A stretch of DNA of 64,000 nt from JADJVL01 sp046331545 (GCA_046331545.1 JAXLQR010000002.1:1178001-1242000); one strand, 5' to 3'; counted from the first letter of the stretch, positions 53,218 through 62,109 are shown. The notes: generated by a model from the sequence alone, not told the origin. Made by a program: numbers and translations.

Positions 53218-54138
53218 TCAGAGGAAGGGAACGGTGTCGGGGCCGATCCAGTAGCCGAGCTCCATCAGCGTCGCTCCGGCCAGGGCGGCGAAGCGCTGGA
53301 GCTGGACGGGGGTGAGCTGGCGCTTCCAGTCGTCGGGGACGCCCTTCCGGAAGAAGGAGCTGGCGTCCTCCTCCCCGGCCTTCCGCCCCCCGCTGAGCTT
53401 CTCGAAGGAGGCGGCCTCCACGCAGGCCTTCACGGTGGCCGCGCTGGCGTCGGCCCCGAGGAAGGCGAAGATCCGGGCCACTTCCGCGTGCGGGTCCGAC
53501 ACCAGGTCCTCGTACCGGACTTCGATGTAGCGGTTCCCGTCGCCGAGGTCCTTCCCCGCCGACCGGGCGGCCTGGACCCGCTCCGCCCACTCCTTCGCGG
53601 TGATGTCGAGGAACCCGTCGAAGTCGATGCTTTCGAGTTCGTCGTAGTTGGAGCGGACGTTGTGGTGCCAGGCCGAGAGGAAGACGCCGCGGCCGTCCCT
53701 GATGATGTGGATGAACTTGGCCTCGGGGAAGAGCCGGTCGAGTTCCCGGATGTGGAGGGCGTGCTCCGGGTCCTTCTCGCCGAGGAAGCGCAGCCCGGGC
53801 TTGGCGGGGTCGTCGATGGCGTCCAGGCGGAGGGTGATGAAGGTCCGCATGAGCGCGAGCACGTCCTTCCAGCGCAGGTCCGGGAAGTCGTTGCTGTCGG
53901 TGACGACCTTGCGCCGCTCCGCCAGCAGCTTGCGGTAGCCCTGGCAGGTCTCCACCAGGGCCAGGGCGAAGTGGTGCACGCAGGCTTCGCCGCGGCAGGC
54001 GATCTCGGGGTGCGCGTCGAGGATCCTGCCCAGCCAGGTGGTCCCCGACTTGGGGGCCCCGGTGAGGAAGAAGGGGCCCTTCCGGAGCACGGGGATCTCG
54101 ATGGTCGGCTGGGGCTTCGGATCGCTGGAGGAGGCCAT
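53218..54138 (-). CDS. Sulfotransferase
   Basis: A 306-residue cytosolic sulfotransferase: the PAPS 5'-phosphosulfate loop FFLTGAPKSGTTWLGRILDAHP, the 3'-phosphate region KFIHIIRDGRGVFLSAWHHN and a C-terminal RKGVPDDWKRQLTPVQ, close to the RKG-GDWK motif. It would transfer sulfate from PAPS to a hydroxyl or amine of a carbohydrate or small molecule. The ATG at 54138 is chosen because the sequence before it has no family match. Acceptor unknown. Confidence 0.88.
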   Translation of the reverse strand: MASSSDPKPQPTIEIPVLRKGPFFLTGAPKSGTTWLGRILDAHPEIACRGEACVHHFALALVETCQGYRKLLAERRKVVTDSNDFPDLRWKDVLALMRTFITLRLDAIDDPAKPGLRFLGEKDPEHALHIRELDRLFPEAKFIHIIRDGRGVFLSAWHHNVRSNYDELESIDFDGFLDITAKEWAERVQAARSAGKDLGDGNRYIEVRYEDLVSDPHAEVARIFAFLGADASAATVKACVEAASFEKLSGGRKAGEEDASSFFRKGVPDDWKRQLTPVQLQRFAALAGATLMELGYWIGPDTVPFL

Positions 54139-54273
54139 CGCGGAGGCTCCGGTGGAAACAGGGTTTCCGAACCTCCCACGAATCCGGCGGGGCGGGAAGG
54201 GGGAATCGCGGGGCGGCCGCCCTTGGCGCCGCGGGATGGCCGGGCGTAGGCTGGTCCCTTTCCCGGAGGTCCC

Positions 54274-54597
54274 ATGCGCGCAACCGTCCCGCTCCTCCTG
54301 GCGGCCGCGGTCCTTTCGGCGGGACCGTCGCCCGGCCTGGAGAAACCCCGGAAATCGAAGGGTTCCGGACCCGTGCGCTCCGCGGCCGAGGCGAAGGCCA
54401 TCGCCGAGCGCGAGACCGGCGGCGTGGCCGTCAGCGCCCGCCGCACCTCCCTGAACGGCGCGAGCTGCGGCTGGGAGGTGGACGTCCACATGCCGAAGGA
54501 GGACCGCGGCTGGCGCTGCGTCGTGGACTGCGACACCCACATGGTCTACACGAAGGACCGCATCCCGAACCCTCCCAAGGGTCGGCACCGGAGCTAG
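54274..54597 (+). CDS. Small secreted PepSY-like protein
   Basis: A 107-residue protein with a signal peptide (VPLLLAAAVLSAG) and SAAEAKAIAERETGGVAVSARRTSLNGASCGWEVDVHMPKEDRG WR in one stretch that has the alternating helix/strand look of a PepSY domain (AxxIAxxxxGG). Two later cysteines (WRCVVDCDTHMVY) may form a disulfide. PepSY domains inhibit or chaperone secreted proteases; an M28 peptidase is encoded eight bases downstream, so a propeptide-like role is possible. Confidence 0.6.
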   Translation: MRATVPLLLAAAVLSAGPSPGLEKPRKSKGSGPVRSAAEAKAIAERETGGVAVSARRTSLNGASCGWEVDVHMPKEDRGWRCVVDCDTHMVYTKDRIPNPPKGRHRS

Positions 54598-54605
54598 GAG
54601 GCTTC

Positions 54606-56150
54606 ATGCGCACCACCCGGGCCCTCGCGGCGGGGCCGCTGCTGCTGCTCGCCCTCGCGGCCCCGGCGCAGGACCGCGCGCGGCTGAAGGAGGACGTCTT
54701 CACCCTCGCCAGTCCCGGCTACCAGGGCCGGGCCACGGGCCAGCTCGGCCAGCGGCTGGCGGCGGACCTGGTGGCCCGCCGCTTCCGGGAGGCCGGGCTC
54801 CAGCCGCTCCGGCCCGGCGGCTTCGGGGGGCCCACGCCCTTCCACTGGCCCTACACCCTCGAGCGCGTGCGGATCGACGAGGGGGGAAGCCGCCTCGCCC
54901 TGGACGGGTCCCCGGTGAAGCTCGGCAGCGAGGCCTTCACCTCGCGCGCCCTCCCGGGCAGCGGGGAGGCGGTGCTGGTCGGCTACGGCGTGCGCGCGCC
55001 GGAGGCCGGGTGGGACGACTACGCCGGCGCCGAGGTGCGCGGCCGGTGGGTCGTCGCTTTCGACGGCGAGGCGCCCCGCCCGTCCGGCTGCGAGGCGCAG
55101 GCCTGGTCGCAGGCCTGCGCCGCGGAGGCCAAGGCCGCCGCCGCCGCGCGCGCCGGGGCCCTCGGCCTCGTCCTGCTCCAGGACCAGCGACCGGGGGCCC
55201 GGGACCTGGCGCGGCTCGGGGCCTGGATCTCCCGCGCCGCCCGCGGCGGGAGGGTCGCACTGAAAGGAGCGGCCGCGGTCCCCCCGCCTTCGATCCTCGT
55301 GCCCGCCGCCGGCCTGAAGGCCTTCCCCGGAGCCGCGGGTCTGCAGGAGCGCGTCGCCGCCGCCGGCCGTCCCCTCCCGCCCAGGGTCCTGGGCCGCCTG
55401 GACTACGCCCCGAAGGTCCGTTCGGAGGACCTCCCGGCCTCCAACGTGGTCGGCCTCCTCCCGGGCGCGGACCCGGCCCTGAAGGAGGAGTACGTGATCC
55501 TCTCGGCCCACCACGACCATGTGGGCCTGGAGGGCGGCGCCTTGCACCCCGGGGCCGACGACAACGCCTCCGGCACCTCGGTCCTCATGGAGGTCGCCCG
55601 CCTGCTGCGGGGGGCGCGGCCCCGCCGGAGCATCCTCTTCGTCTCCGTCAGCGGGGAGGAGATCGGGCTGTTCGGGTCCCAGGCCTTCGTCGACGCCCCC
55701 CCGGTGGAGCTGGGTAAGGTGAAGGCCGACCTCAACATCGACATGGTGGGGCGGAACGACCCCGCGGAACTCAGCGTCACCCCCGCGCGCGTGGACGGAG
55801 CCGTGTCCAGCCTCACCCAGCAGGCCCGCGTGATCGCCGGAGCCCGGGGCCTGCGCCTCACCGACGAGGCGGACACCTACTGGACCCGCTCTGACCACTA
55901 CACCTTCTTCAGGAAGGGCATTCCCGCCATCTTCTTCTTCGGCGGGATGCACAAGGACTACCACCAGGCCACCGACACCCCGGACAAGATCAACCTCGAG
56001 AAGCTGGTCCGGGTGGCGGCCTTCGTGCGGGACCTTGCCCTGGCCACCGCGGACGCCCCGGAGGCCCCGCGGATGCTGGCGAAGGAGACCTGGTCGGGCT
56101 GGGCCTGGCCCTCCGCACCGCCGCCCGGGCCCCTGGCGGCGACCCACTAG
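54606..56150 (+). CDS. M28 family zinc aminopeptidase
   Basis: A 514-residue secreted peptidase with a signal peptide (LAAGPLLLLALAAPAQ). Metal ligands are in ILSAHHDHVGLEG and GADDNASGTSVLMEVARLL, followed by ILFVSVSGEEIGLFGSQAF and LNIDMVGRNDP. A PA-type insertion occupies about residues 130-270. It would remove N-terminal amino acids from peptides outside the cytoplasm. It lies right after the small PepSY-like gene and before the SPFH gene. Confidence 0.9.
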   Translation: MRTTRALAAGPLLLLALAAPAQDRARLKEDVFTLASPGYQGRATGQLGQRLAADLVARRFREAGLQPLRPGGFGGPTPFHWPYTLERVRIDEGGSRLALDGSPVKLGSEAFTSRALPGSGEAVLVGYGVRAPEAGWDDYAGAEVRGRWVVAFDGEAPRPSGCEAQAWSQACAAEAKAAAAARAGALGLVLLQDQRPGARDLARLGAWISRAARGGRVALKGAAAVPPPSILVPAAGLKAFPGAAGLQERVAAAGRPLPPRVLGRLDYAPKVRSEDLPASNVVGLLPGADPALKEEYVILSAHHDHVGLEGGALHPGADDNASGTSVLMEVARLLRGARPRRSILFVSVSGEEIGLFGSQAFVDAPPVELGKVKADLNIDMVGRNDPAELSVTPARVDGAVSSLTQQARVIAGARGLRLTDEADTYWTRSDHYTFFRKGIPAIFFFGGMHKDYHQATDTPDKINLEKLVRVAAFVRDLALATADAPEAPRMLAKETWSGWAWPSAPPPGPLAATH

Positions 56151-56274
56151 GAATCCGAATCCTCCGCGTCTTTCTTCGAGATAACCAAATCCAAGGGCCG
56201 CCATTTTCTGGGGGCCCCTTTTGTTTGCCGGTCACTACACTGGTGCCTCGGCAACCGCCGATTCGGAGCCTTCC

Positions 56275-57357
56275 ATGAGCCTGATGGACAACTTCAAAGA
56301 CTGGGGCAAGGCCCAATTCCTTGACGTGGTGCAGTGGCTGGACGACAGCAACGACATCATGGCGTGGCGCTTCCCGTTCCGAGGCCAGGAGATCCAGAAC
56401 GGCGGCAAGCTCGTCGTGCGCCCGAGCCAGGCCGCGGTGTTCATGGACGAGGGCCGCTTCGGCGACGTCTTCGTGCAACCCAACACCTACACCCTGAACA
56501 CCCAGAACCTGCCCATCCTGGCCACCCTCAAGGGCTGGAAGTACGGCTTCGAGAGCCCCTTCAAGAGCGACGTGGTGTTCATCAACACCAAGCTCTTCAA
56601 CGACCTGGGCTGGGGCACGCCCAACCCGGTGATGATGCGCGATCCCGACTTCGGCATGGTCCGCATCAAGGCCCATGGCATCTACAGCGTGCAGGTCCCC
56701 GAGGATCCGGAGGCCATCAAGACCTTCATCAAGCAGCTCGTGGGCACCAACGGCCAGTACACCATCGACGACTGCCAGAACCAGCTCCGCAAGACCATCA
56801 GCTCCAAGCTCGCCGACACCCTCGCCGAGCTGAAGATGGGCGCCCTGGACCTCAACATGAAGATCGACGAGGTGGGCGACGCGGTGAAGGAGAAGCTCCA
56901 GGCGGAGTTCCTCACCATGGGCGTGAAGCTCGCCAAGCTGGTGGTCGAGCCCTTCACGCTGCCGGAGGAGGTCGAGGCCATGATGGACAAGCGCACCTCC
57001 GTGGGCATGATGGCCCCGGTGATGGGCGCCTACACCCAGATGCAGGTGGCCGATTCCATGCCCATCGCCGCCGCCAACGAGGGCGGCATCGCGGGCCTGG
57101 GGATGGGCGCGGGGCTCGGCTTCGGCATGGGCGGCATGATGGCCGGGCAGATGGCCCAGGCCGCCCAGGGCTACCAGCAGCCCATGCCCGTGGGCACGCC
57201 CCAGATGGCCGCCCAGGCCGCGCCCGCGGCACCCGCCAAGTCCCTGAAGGAGGAGCTCTCGGAGCTGAAGGACCTCTTCGACAGCCAGCTCATCACCCAG
57301 GCCGAATTCGACGCCCAGCGCGCCGCCATCATGAAGAAGCACGGCATGGGCAGCTGA
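56275..57357 (+). CDS. SPFH-domain protein with SHOCT C-terminus
   Basis: A 360-residue protein. Residues about 20-240 form an SPFH/band-7-like domain of the YdjI/virion-core type (IMAWRFPFRGQEIQNGGKLVVRPSQAAVFMDEG; LKMGALDLNMKIDEVGDAVKEKLQAEF). A Gly/Met-rich low-complexity stretch follows (GIAGLGMGAGLGFGMGGMMAG), then a SHOCT domain (LKEELSELKDLFDSQLITQAEFDAQRAAIM). Such proteins form oligomeric scaffolds at membranes. A strong terminator follows 21 bases after the stop. Confidence 0.85.
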   Translation: MSLMDNFKDWGKAQFLDVVQWLDDSNDIMAWRFPFRGQEIQNGGKLVVRPSQAAVFMDEGRFGDVFVQPNTYTLNTQNLPILATLKGWKYGFESPFKSDVVFINTKLFNDLGWGTPNPVMMRDPDFGMVRIKAHGIYSVQVPEDPEAIKTFIKQLVGTNGQYTIDDCQNQLRKTISSKLADTLAELKMGALDLNMKIDEVGDAVKEKLQAEFLTMGVKLAKLVVEPFTLPEEVEAMMDKRTSVGMMAPVMGAYTQMQVADSMPIAAANEGGIAGLGMGAGLGFGMGGMMAGQMAQAAQGYQQPMPVGTPQMAAQAAPAAPAKSLKEELSELKDLFDSQLITQAEFDAQRAAIMKKHGMGS

Positions 57358-57378
57358 GGCCGCCCCGGCCGCCGCGCG

Positions 57379-57403
57379 AAAGCCCCCGGTTCCGGGGGCT
57401 TTT
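57379..57403 (+). terminator. Intrinsic terminator of the SPFH gene
   Basis: AAAGCCCCCGG and CCGGGGGCTTTT form a perfect stem with a TT loop and a T-tail, a textbook Rho-independent terminator. It ends only about 13 bases before the pheA ATG, so it may also lie within pheA's transcript or mark where pheA starts transcription. Confidence 0.85.
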
Positions 57404-57416
57404 GCTACCGTGGTGA

Positions 57417-58496
57417 ATGGATCTCGACGACCTCCGACGCCAGATCGACGCCCTGGACGACCGGCTGCTGGCCCTGCTCAACGAGCGCGCCGCCCTCGCC
57501 GGGCGGGTCGGCGAGGTGAAGGCGAAGGAGCGGCGGGCCTTCTTCGTGCCGAGCCGGGAAAGGGCGGTCGTGGCCCGCCTGGAGGCCGCCAATCCGGGCC
57601 CCTTCCCCACCGCCAGCCTGCGGCCCGTGTTCAAGGAGGTGATGAGCGCCTGCCGCTCCCTGGAACAGGGCCTGCGGGTGGCCTTCCTGGGCCCCGAGGG
57701 GACCTTCACCCACATGGCCCTCAAGCACCAGTTCGGCCTCTCGGCCCTGGGCCTGCCCGTGGGCACCGTGGCCGCGGTCTTCAAGGAGGTCGAACAGGGC
57801 CGCGCGGACTTCGGCGTCGTGCCCATCGAGAACAGCACCGACGGCGCCGTCACCCACACCCTCGACACCTTCCTGGAGAGCCCGCTGAAGATCAGCGCCG
57901 AGATCATCCTCGAGGTGGACCAGTGCCTCCTGGCCCGGCATGGGCTGGACCTCGGGGCGGTGGAGCGGGTCTACAGCCATCCCCAGGGCCTGGGCCAGTG
58001 CCGGAAGTGGCTGGAAGGCAACCTGGCCCGCGCCACCCTCGTGGAAGCTCCGAGCACCGCCGAGGCCGCGCGCCTCGCCCGGGAGGACGCCGGCGGCGCG
58101 GCCATCGCCTCGGAGCTGGCAGCGGACCTCTTCGACCTTTCCGTGCTCCGCGCCCGGATCCAGGACGTCTCCGAGAACGCCACCCGCTTCCTGGTCCTCG
58201 GAACCGCCCAGGCCGAGCCCACGGGGCGGGACAAGACCAGCCTCCTGGTGGCGGCGAAGGACGGCCCGGGGCTGCTCTTCCACCTCCTGCAGCCCTTCGC
58301 CGAGGCCGGCCTGAACCTGACCAAGATCGAAAGCCGACCGAGCCGCCGGAAGGCCTGGGAGAACGTCTTCTTCCTGGACGTGGCGGGCCACGCCTCGGAG
58401 CCGGCGGTCGCCTCCGCTCTGGCGTCGCTGGGTTCCTTGTGCGAGCAGGTGAAGGTGCTCGGAAGCTATCCCGTCGCCGAGGCCGTCCGCGGCTGA
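57417..58496 (+). CDS. pheA: Bifunctional chorismate mutase/prephenate dehydratase
   Basis: A 359-residue P-protein. Residues 1-85 are a chorismate mutase (LDDLRRQIDALDDRLLALLNERAALAGRVGEVKAKE). Residues about 90-270 are prephenate dehydratase (VAFLGPEGTFTHMALKHQFG, VVPIENSTDGAVTHTLDTFLE, NATRFLVLG, the TRF motif). An ACT domain follows (GPGLLFHLLQPFAEAGLNLTKIESRPSRRKAWENVFFLD, with the ESRP motif that binds Phe). It converts chorismate to phenylpyruvate with feedback inhibition by phenylalanine. The ATG at 57417 leaves almost no room for a leader after the terminator. Confidence 0.95.
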   Translation: MDLDDLRRQIDALDDRLLALLNERAALAGRVGEVKAKERRAFFVPSRERAVVARLEAANPGPFPTASLRPVFKEVMSACRSLEQGLRVAFLGPEGTFTHMALKHQFGLSALGLPVGTVAAVFKEVEQGRADFGVVPIENSTDGAVTHTLDTFLESPLKISAEIILEVDQCLLARHGLDLGAVERVYSHPQGLGQCRKWLEGNLARATLVEAPSTAEAARLAREDAGGAAIASELAADLFDLSVLRARIQDVSENATRFLVLGTAQAEPTGRDKTSLLVAAKDGPGLLFHLLQPFAEAGLNLTKIESRPSRRKAWENVFFLDVAGHASEPAVASALASLGSLCEQVKVLGSYPVAEAVRG

Positions 58497-58535
58497 GTCC
58501 CTCGCGCCCGAGCCCGGAGCCGAAGGCCCGGGCTT

Positions 58536-59528
58536 TCAGTGCGCGTGGTCGTGCTCGTGCTGGTGGTCGCCGTGGTGGACGGGATCCTCGACGCCCGCGG
58601 CCTCGTGCCGGTGGACGAAGCGGTGGTGGTGCCGCCGGGCCATGGCCTCGGTCTCGAAGTGCAGGGTGAGGTGGCGCACGCCGTAGGCCTCGTGGAGGAC
58701 GTGCTCGATGTCCTCGAGGAAGGGCTCGGTCTCCTGCAGGCGCTCCGCGTCCACGACCACGTGGGCGGTGCAGATGGTCAGGTGGCTGCACACCTTCCAG
58801 GAGCGCAGGTCCTCCACGGCCCTGACGCCGGGGAGCTTCACCAGGTCGGCCTTGGCGGCCTCGTGGTCGAAGGCGGCCCGGTGCATGAGGATGCCGGAGG
58901 CGTCCGCCAGGAGGCTCCAGGCGCCCCGCAGGATCACGGCGACGATCACCAGGGCGATGGCGGGGTCCACCCAGGTCCAGCCCGTGAAGCGCACCACGAG
59001 CATGGAGGCCACGAGCCCGATGCTGGTGAGGGCGTCGGTGAAGGCGTGGAGGTAGGCGGTCCGCAGGTTGGAGTCCCGGGCCTGGCGGCTGCCGGCCTCG
59101 GGCCGCAGCACCAGGGTGGCCGCCACGTTGAGGACGAGGCCCGCCCCGGAGCAGGCCAGCACCCAGCGGGTCTGGATCGGGTGGGGATGGCGGAACCGCT
59201 GCACGGCCTCGAAGACCACGCCTGCCGCCAGGGCCACGAGGAGGAGGCCGCCGGCGGCGGTGTTGAAGACCTCCAGCCGGTGCCAGCCGTAGGCGTAGCG
59301 GTCGCTGGGCTCGCGCCGGTTGGCGATCACGAGCCCCGTGAGCGCCAGCAGGTTCACGAAGACGTCGTTGAGGTTCTCGAGGCTGTCGGAGACCAGCCCC
59401 AGGGAGCCGGTCCAGAGGCCGCCGGCGGCCTGCAGGGCGGCGCTGACGGCGAAGATGCCCGCGCTGAGGGCCAGCCGGGCCGCGGTCGTGGGCCCGTGGG
59501 AATGCCCGCAGGAGGCCCCGGCGCCCAT
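58536..59528 (-). CDS. Cation diffusion facilitator (CDF) transporter
   Basis: A 330-residue transporter starting MGAGASCGHSHGPTTAARL, with six helices and a cytoplasmic C-terminal domain. Metal-site motifs are SDSLENLNDVFVNLLAL in helix 2 and YLHAFTDALTSIGLVAS in helix 5 (HxxxD); helix 2 carries ExxxD where zinc CDFs usually have HxxxD. The C-terminus is very His-rich (RRHHHRFVHRHEAAGVEDPVHHGDHQHEHDHAH). It exports zinc or a similar divalent ion by proton exchange. The start is two bases before the stop of the enoyl-CoA hydratase, so the genes are coupled. Confidence 0.88.
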   Translation of the reverse strand: MGAGASCGHSHGPTTAARLALSAGIFAVSAALQAAGGLWTGSLGLVSDSLENLNDVFVNLLALTGLVIANRREPSDRYAYGWHRLEVFNTAAGGLLLVALAAGVVFEAVQRFRHPHPIQTRWVLACSGAGLVLNVAATLVLRPEAGSRQARDSNLRTAYLHAFTDALTSIGLVASMLVVRFTGWTWVDPAIALVIVAVILRGAWSLLADASGILMHRAAFDHEAAKADLVKLPGVRAVEDLRSWKVCSHLTICTAHVVVDAERLQETEPFLEDIEHVLHEAYGVRHLTLHFETEAMARRHHHRFVHRHEAAGVEDPVHHGDHQHEHDHAH

Positions 59529-59529
59529 C

Positions 59530-60318
59530 TCAGCGCCCCCGGTAGACGGGTTTGCGTTTCTCCCGGAAGGCCGCGAGGCCCTCGAGCCGGTCCTCCGTGG
59601 GCAGCACCCGGGCGTAGCAGGCCTCCTCCACCGCGAGGCCCCCGTCCCGGTCCCGGTCGAGGCCCGCGTCGATGGCCTCTTTCGCGGCCCGGAGGGCCAC
59701 GGGCCCGTTGGGCAGGATGCCCCGCGCCAGGTCCAGGGCCCCGGCCAGGGCTCCGCCCGCGTCCACGGCCCGGTCCACCAGGCCAAGTTCCAGGGCTTCG
59801 GCCGGGCTGAGCCGGCGCGCCGTGAAGATGAGCTCCTTGGCCCGGCTGCGGCCGATGATCCGGGGCAGCCGCTGGGTGCCCCCCGCGCCGGGGATGATGG
59901 CCAGGGAGGTCTCCGGGAGCCCCAGCGCCGCGCCGGCCCCCGCGACGCGCAGGTCACAGGCCAGGGCCAGTTCGAGGCCCCCGCCCAGGGCGGCCCCGTC
60001 GATCCCGGCGATCACGGGCATGGGCAGGCGCTCGAGGGCGGTGAAGGCCGCCCGGAGCCGCTTGACGAAGGCCTCGGCTTCTTCCGGGCTCATGCCCGCC
60101 CGCTCCTTGAGGTCGGCCCCGGCGCAGAAGACGCCGTCCACGAGGCTGTGGAGGACCACCACGCGGCAGGCCGTGTCGGCGGCCAGGGACGCGAAGGCGG
60201 CCTCCAGCTCACCCAGGAGCTGCCGGCCCAGGGCGTTCTTCGAGGCGGGCCGGTCCAGGCCCAGGAGGACGAGGCCCTCGTCAGGCCCCTCCAGCCGCTC
60301 GACGCGCAGTTCGGCCAT
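59530..60318 (-). CDS. Enoyl-CoA hydratase/isomerase family protein
   Basis: A 262-residue crotonase: FCAGADLKERAGMSPEEA (oxyanion hole GADL), AGIDGAALGGGLELALACDLRVAG and LPETSLAIIPGAGGTQRLPRIIGRSRAKELIFTARRL. The two glutamates of hydratases (ELALACD and PETSLAI) are present, pointing to hydration rather than isomerisation. It lies immediately after a biotin carrier gene on the same strand, overlapping its stop by one base; methylglutaconyl-CoA hydratase of leucine breakdown is a possible role. Confidence 0.88.
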   Translation of the reverse strand: MAELRVERLEGPDEGLVLLGLDRPASKNALGRQLLGELEAAFASLAADTACRVVVLHSLVDGVFCAGADLKERAGMSPEEAEAFVKRLRAAFTALERLPMPVIAGIDGAALGGGLELALACDLRVAGAGAALGLPETSLAIIPGAGGTQRLPRIIGRSRAKELIFTARRLSPAEALELGLVDRAVDAGGALAGALDLARGILPNGPVALRAAKEAIDAGLDRDRDGGLAVEEACYARVLPTEDRLEGLAAFREKRKPVYRGR

Positions 60319-60530
60319 CAGCCCAGCTCGACGATGGGGTCCCCCTCGTTGAGGAACTGTTCCACCGCCACGAAGACCTTCACCACGGTGCCCTCCTCGG
60401 GCGAGCCCACGGGGATCTGCATCTTCATGGACTCGATGAGGATGAGGTCCTGGTCCTCGCCGATGGAGTCCCCCTCGGCCACCAGGACCTCCAGGACCTT
60501 GCCCGCCATCTCGGCGCGAATGAGTGCCAT
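60318..60530 (-). CDS. Small biotin carrier protein
   Basis: A 70-residue stand-alone biotinyl domain: ALIRAEMAGKVLEVLVAEGDSI, the modification site ESMKMQIPV with K36, and GTVVKVFVAVEQFLNEGDPIVEL. It would carry biotin for an acyl-CoA carboxylase or decarboxylase, for example the carboxyltransferase at 25635-27158. Its stop overlaps the start of the enoyl-CoA hydratase. It is one of two carriers in tandem; the other lacks the lysine. Confidence 0.88.
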   Translation of the reverse strand: MALIRAEMAGKVLEVLVAEGDSIGEDQDLILIESMKMQIPVGSPEEGTVVKVFVAVEQFLNEGDPIVELG

Positions 60531-60584
60531 GCCGTACCTCCGCTGGATACGGCCATTGTAGCCTTCGCCGATCCGGGGCCGGGG

Positions 60585-60815
60585 CTACTCCTCGATCTCC
60601 CCGATGACCATCAGGTCGTCGTCCTCGTGGAGGAAGTCCCCCTCCTCGACGAAGATCTCCCGGACCTTCCCGCCCTCCGTGGCGTGGATGTAGAAGGTGG
60701 ACCGGCCGGAATCCGTGCCTTCGAGAAGCGCCAGGGGCTCGTCCTCCTCGACCTCCTGGCCCGTGCGCACCAGCACATCGATGACGTATCCGGGCCACTC
60801 CGCCTTCACGATCAC
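60585..60815 (-). CDS. Biotinyl/lipoyl-domain protein without attachment lysine
   Basis: A 76-residue protein beginning from a GTG at 60815 with AGGAGG five bases upstream, so it is surely translated. It has the full barrel pattern (VIVKAEWPGYVIDVLVRTGQ, EVEEDEPLALLEGTDSGRST, FYIHATEGGKVREIFVEEGD FLHEDDDLMVIGEI), but where carriers have ExMKM it reads EGTDSGRST with no lysine. It could be a structural or regulatory relative of the neighbouring carrier, 54 bases downstream. Modification by biotin or lipoate at this place is not possible. Confidence 0.75.
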   Translation of the reverse strand: MIVKAEWPGYVIDVLVRTGQEVEEDEPLALLEGTDSGRSTFYIHATEGGKVREIFVEEGDFLHEDDDLMVIGEIEE

Positions 60816-60990
60816 GGCCGCCTCCTGGGTCTTGCCGGGGGAGATTAGGACGGGATCCCGGGCGGCGCAAGTGAGCGCGTCACATTTCTTTTCCCCCCCG
60901 CCCCCGCCCGGGAGCCCCCGTCCCCGGGCCTTTCCGCTTCCGGCCCGGGGGCGGGAATGGGAGACTGGAGCTTTGCGTCCGGAGCTTCCC

Positions 60991-62094
60991 ATGGCAGTCC
61001 AGTGCGGCATCGTCGGCCTCCCCAACGTCGGGAAGAGCACCCTCTTCAACGCCCTGACCCGGGCCGGGGCGGCCTCGGCCAACTATCCCTTCTGCACCAT
61101 CGAGCCCAACACCGGCGTGGTGGACGTGCCGGACGACCGGCTCCGGAAGCTCGCGGACATCGTGAAGCCCCAGCGCGTCCTGCCGGCGGCCCAGGAGTTC
61201 GTGGACATCGCCGGCCTCGTCCGCGGCGCCTCCAAGGGCGAGGGCCTGGGCAACGCCTTCCTGGCGAACATCCGGGACACGGACGCCATCGTCCAGGTGT
61301 TGCGCTGCTTCGAGGACACCGACATCACCCATGTCGAGGGCAGCGTGAACCCCGAGCGGGACCTCACCATCATCGAGACCGAGCTGATCCTCAAGGACCT
61401 GGACACCGTCGAGAAGGGCCTGGACCGCAACCGCAAGCTGGCCAAGAGCGGCACGAACAAGGAGGCCACGGCCCAGGTCGCGGTGCTGGAGAAGGTCTTC
61501 GCGGAGCTGAACGAGGGCCGCTGGGCCCGGCGCGCCAGCCTCACGCCGGACGACCTCGCCGCCCTCAAGTCCTACGGCCTTCTGACCCTCAAGCCCGAGC
61601 TCCTGGTGGGCAACATCGCCGAGGGCGACATCGCGAACCCCCTGGGCAACGCCCACTACGCGGCGCTGGTGAAGCTCGGCGCCGAGCGCGGCTGCCCGGT
61701 GATCCCCATCTGCTCCAAGCTCGAGGCGGAGATCCAGGAACTGCCCGAGGAGGAGCGGCCGATGTTCCTGGAGGAGGCGGGCCTCACCGAGCCCGGCCTG
61801 AACGTCCTCATCCGCGAGTCCTTCAAGCTCCTCGGCCTCCAGACCTACTTCACCGCCGGCGTGAAGGAGGTCCGCGCCTGGACCATCCACGTCGGCGACA
61901 CCGCCCCCCAGGCCGCCGGCGTCATCCACACCGACTTCGAGAAGGGCTTCATCCGCGCCCAGGTCATCGCCTACGAGGACTACATCGCCTGCGGCGGCGA
62001 GCAGGGCGCCAAGGAGGCCGGCAAGATGCGCACGGAAGGGAAGGAGTACGTCGTCAAGGACGGCGACCTCATGAACTTCCTGTTCAACGTCTGA
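60991..62094 (+). CDS. ychF: Ribosome-binding ATPase YchF (Obg family)
   Basis: A 367-residue protein: P-loop GLPNVGKSTLFNALTRAGAASANYPFCTIEPN, switch motif DIAGLVRGASKGEGLGNAFLANIRDTDAI, the NTP-specificity segment around PVIPICSKLEAEI (not the GTP-type NKxD), and the C-terminal TGS domain with KGFIRAQVIAYEDYIACGGEQGAKEAGKMRTEGKEYVVKDGDLMNFLFNV. It binds ribosomes and hydrolyses ATP. Start at the ATG at 60991. Confidence 0.97.
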   Translation: MAVQCGIVGLPNVGKSTLFNALTRAGAASANYPFCTIEPNTGVVDVPDDRLRKLADIVKPQRVLPAAQEFVDIAGLVRGASKGEGLGNAFLANIRDTDAIVQVLRCFEDTDITHVEGSVNPERDLTIIETELILKDLDTVEKGLDRNRKLAKSGTNKEATAQVAVLEKVFAELNEGRWARRASLTPDDLAALKSYGLLTLKPELLVGNIAEGDIANPLGNAHYAALVKLGAERGCPVIPICSKLEAEIQELPEEERPMFLEEAGLTEPGLNVLIRESFKLLGLQTYFTAGVKEVRAWTIHVGDTAPQAAGVIHTDFEKGFIRAQVIAYEDYIACGGEQGAKEAGKMRTEGKEYVVKDGDLMNFLFNV

Positions 62095-62109
62095 CCGGGA
62101 AGGGTCTCG

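Noticed and set aside
56151..56230. Possible terminator after the M28 peptidase gene
   Set aside because: AAGGGCC and GGCCCCTT could pair before a T-rich run, but the stem is short with a bulge, so it was not listed.
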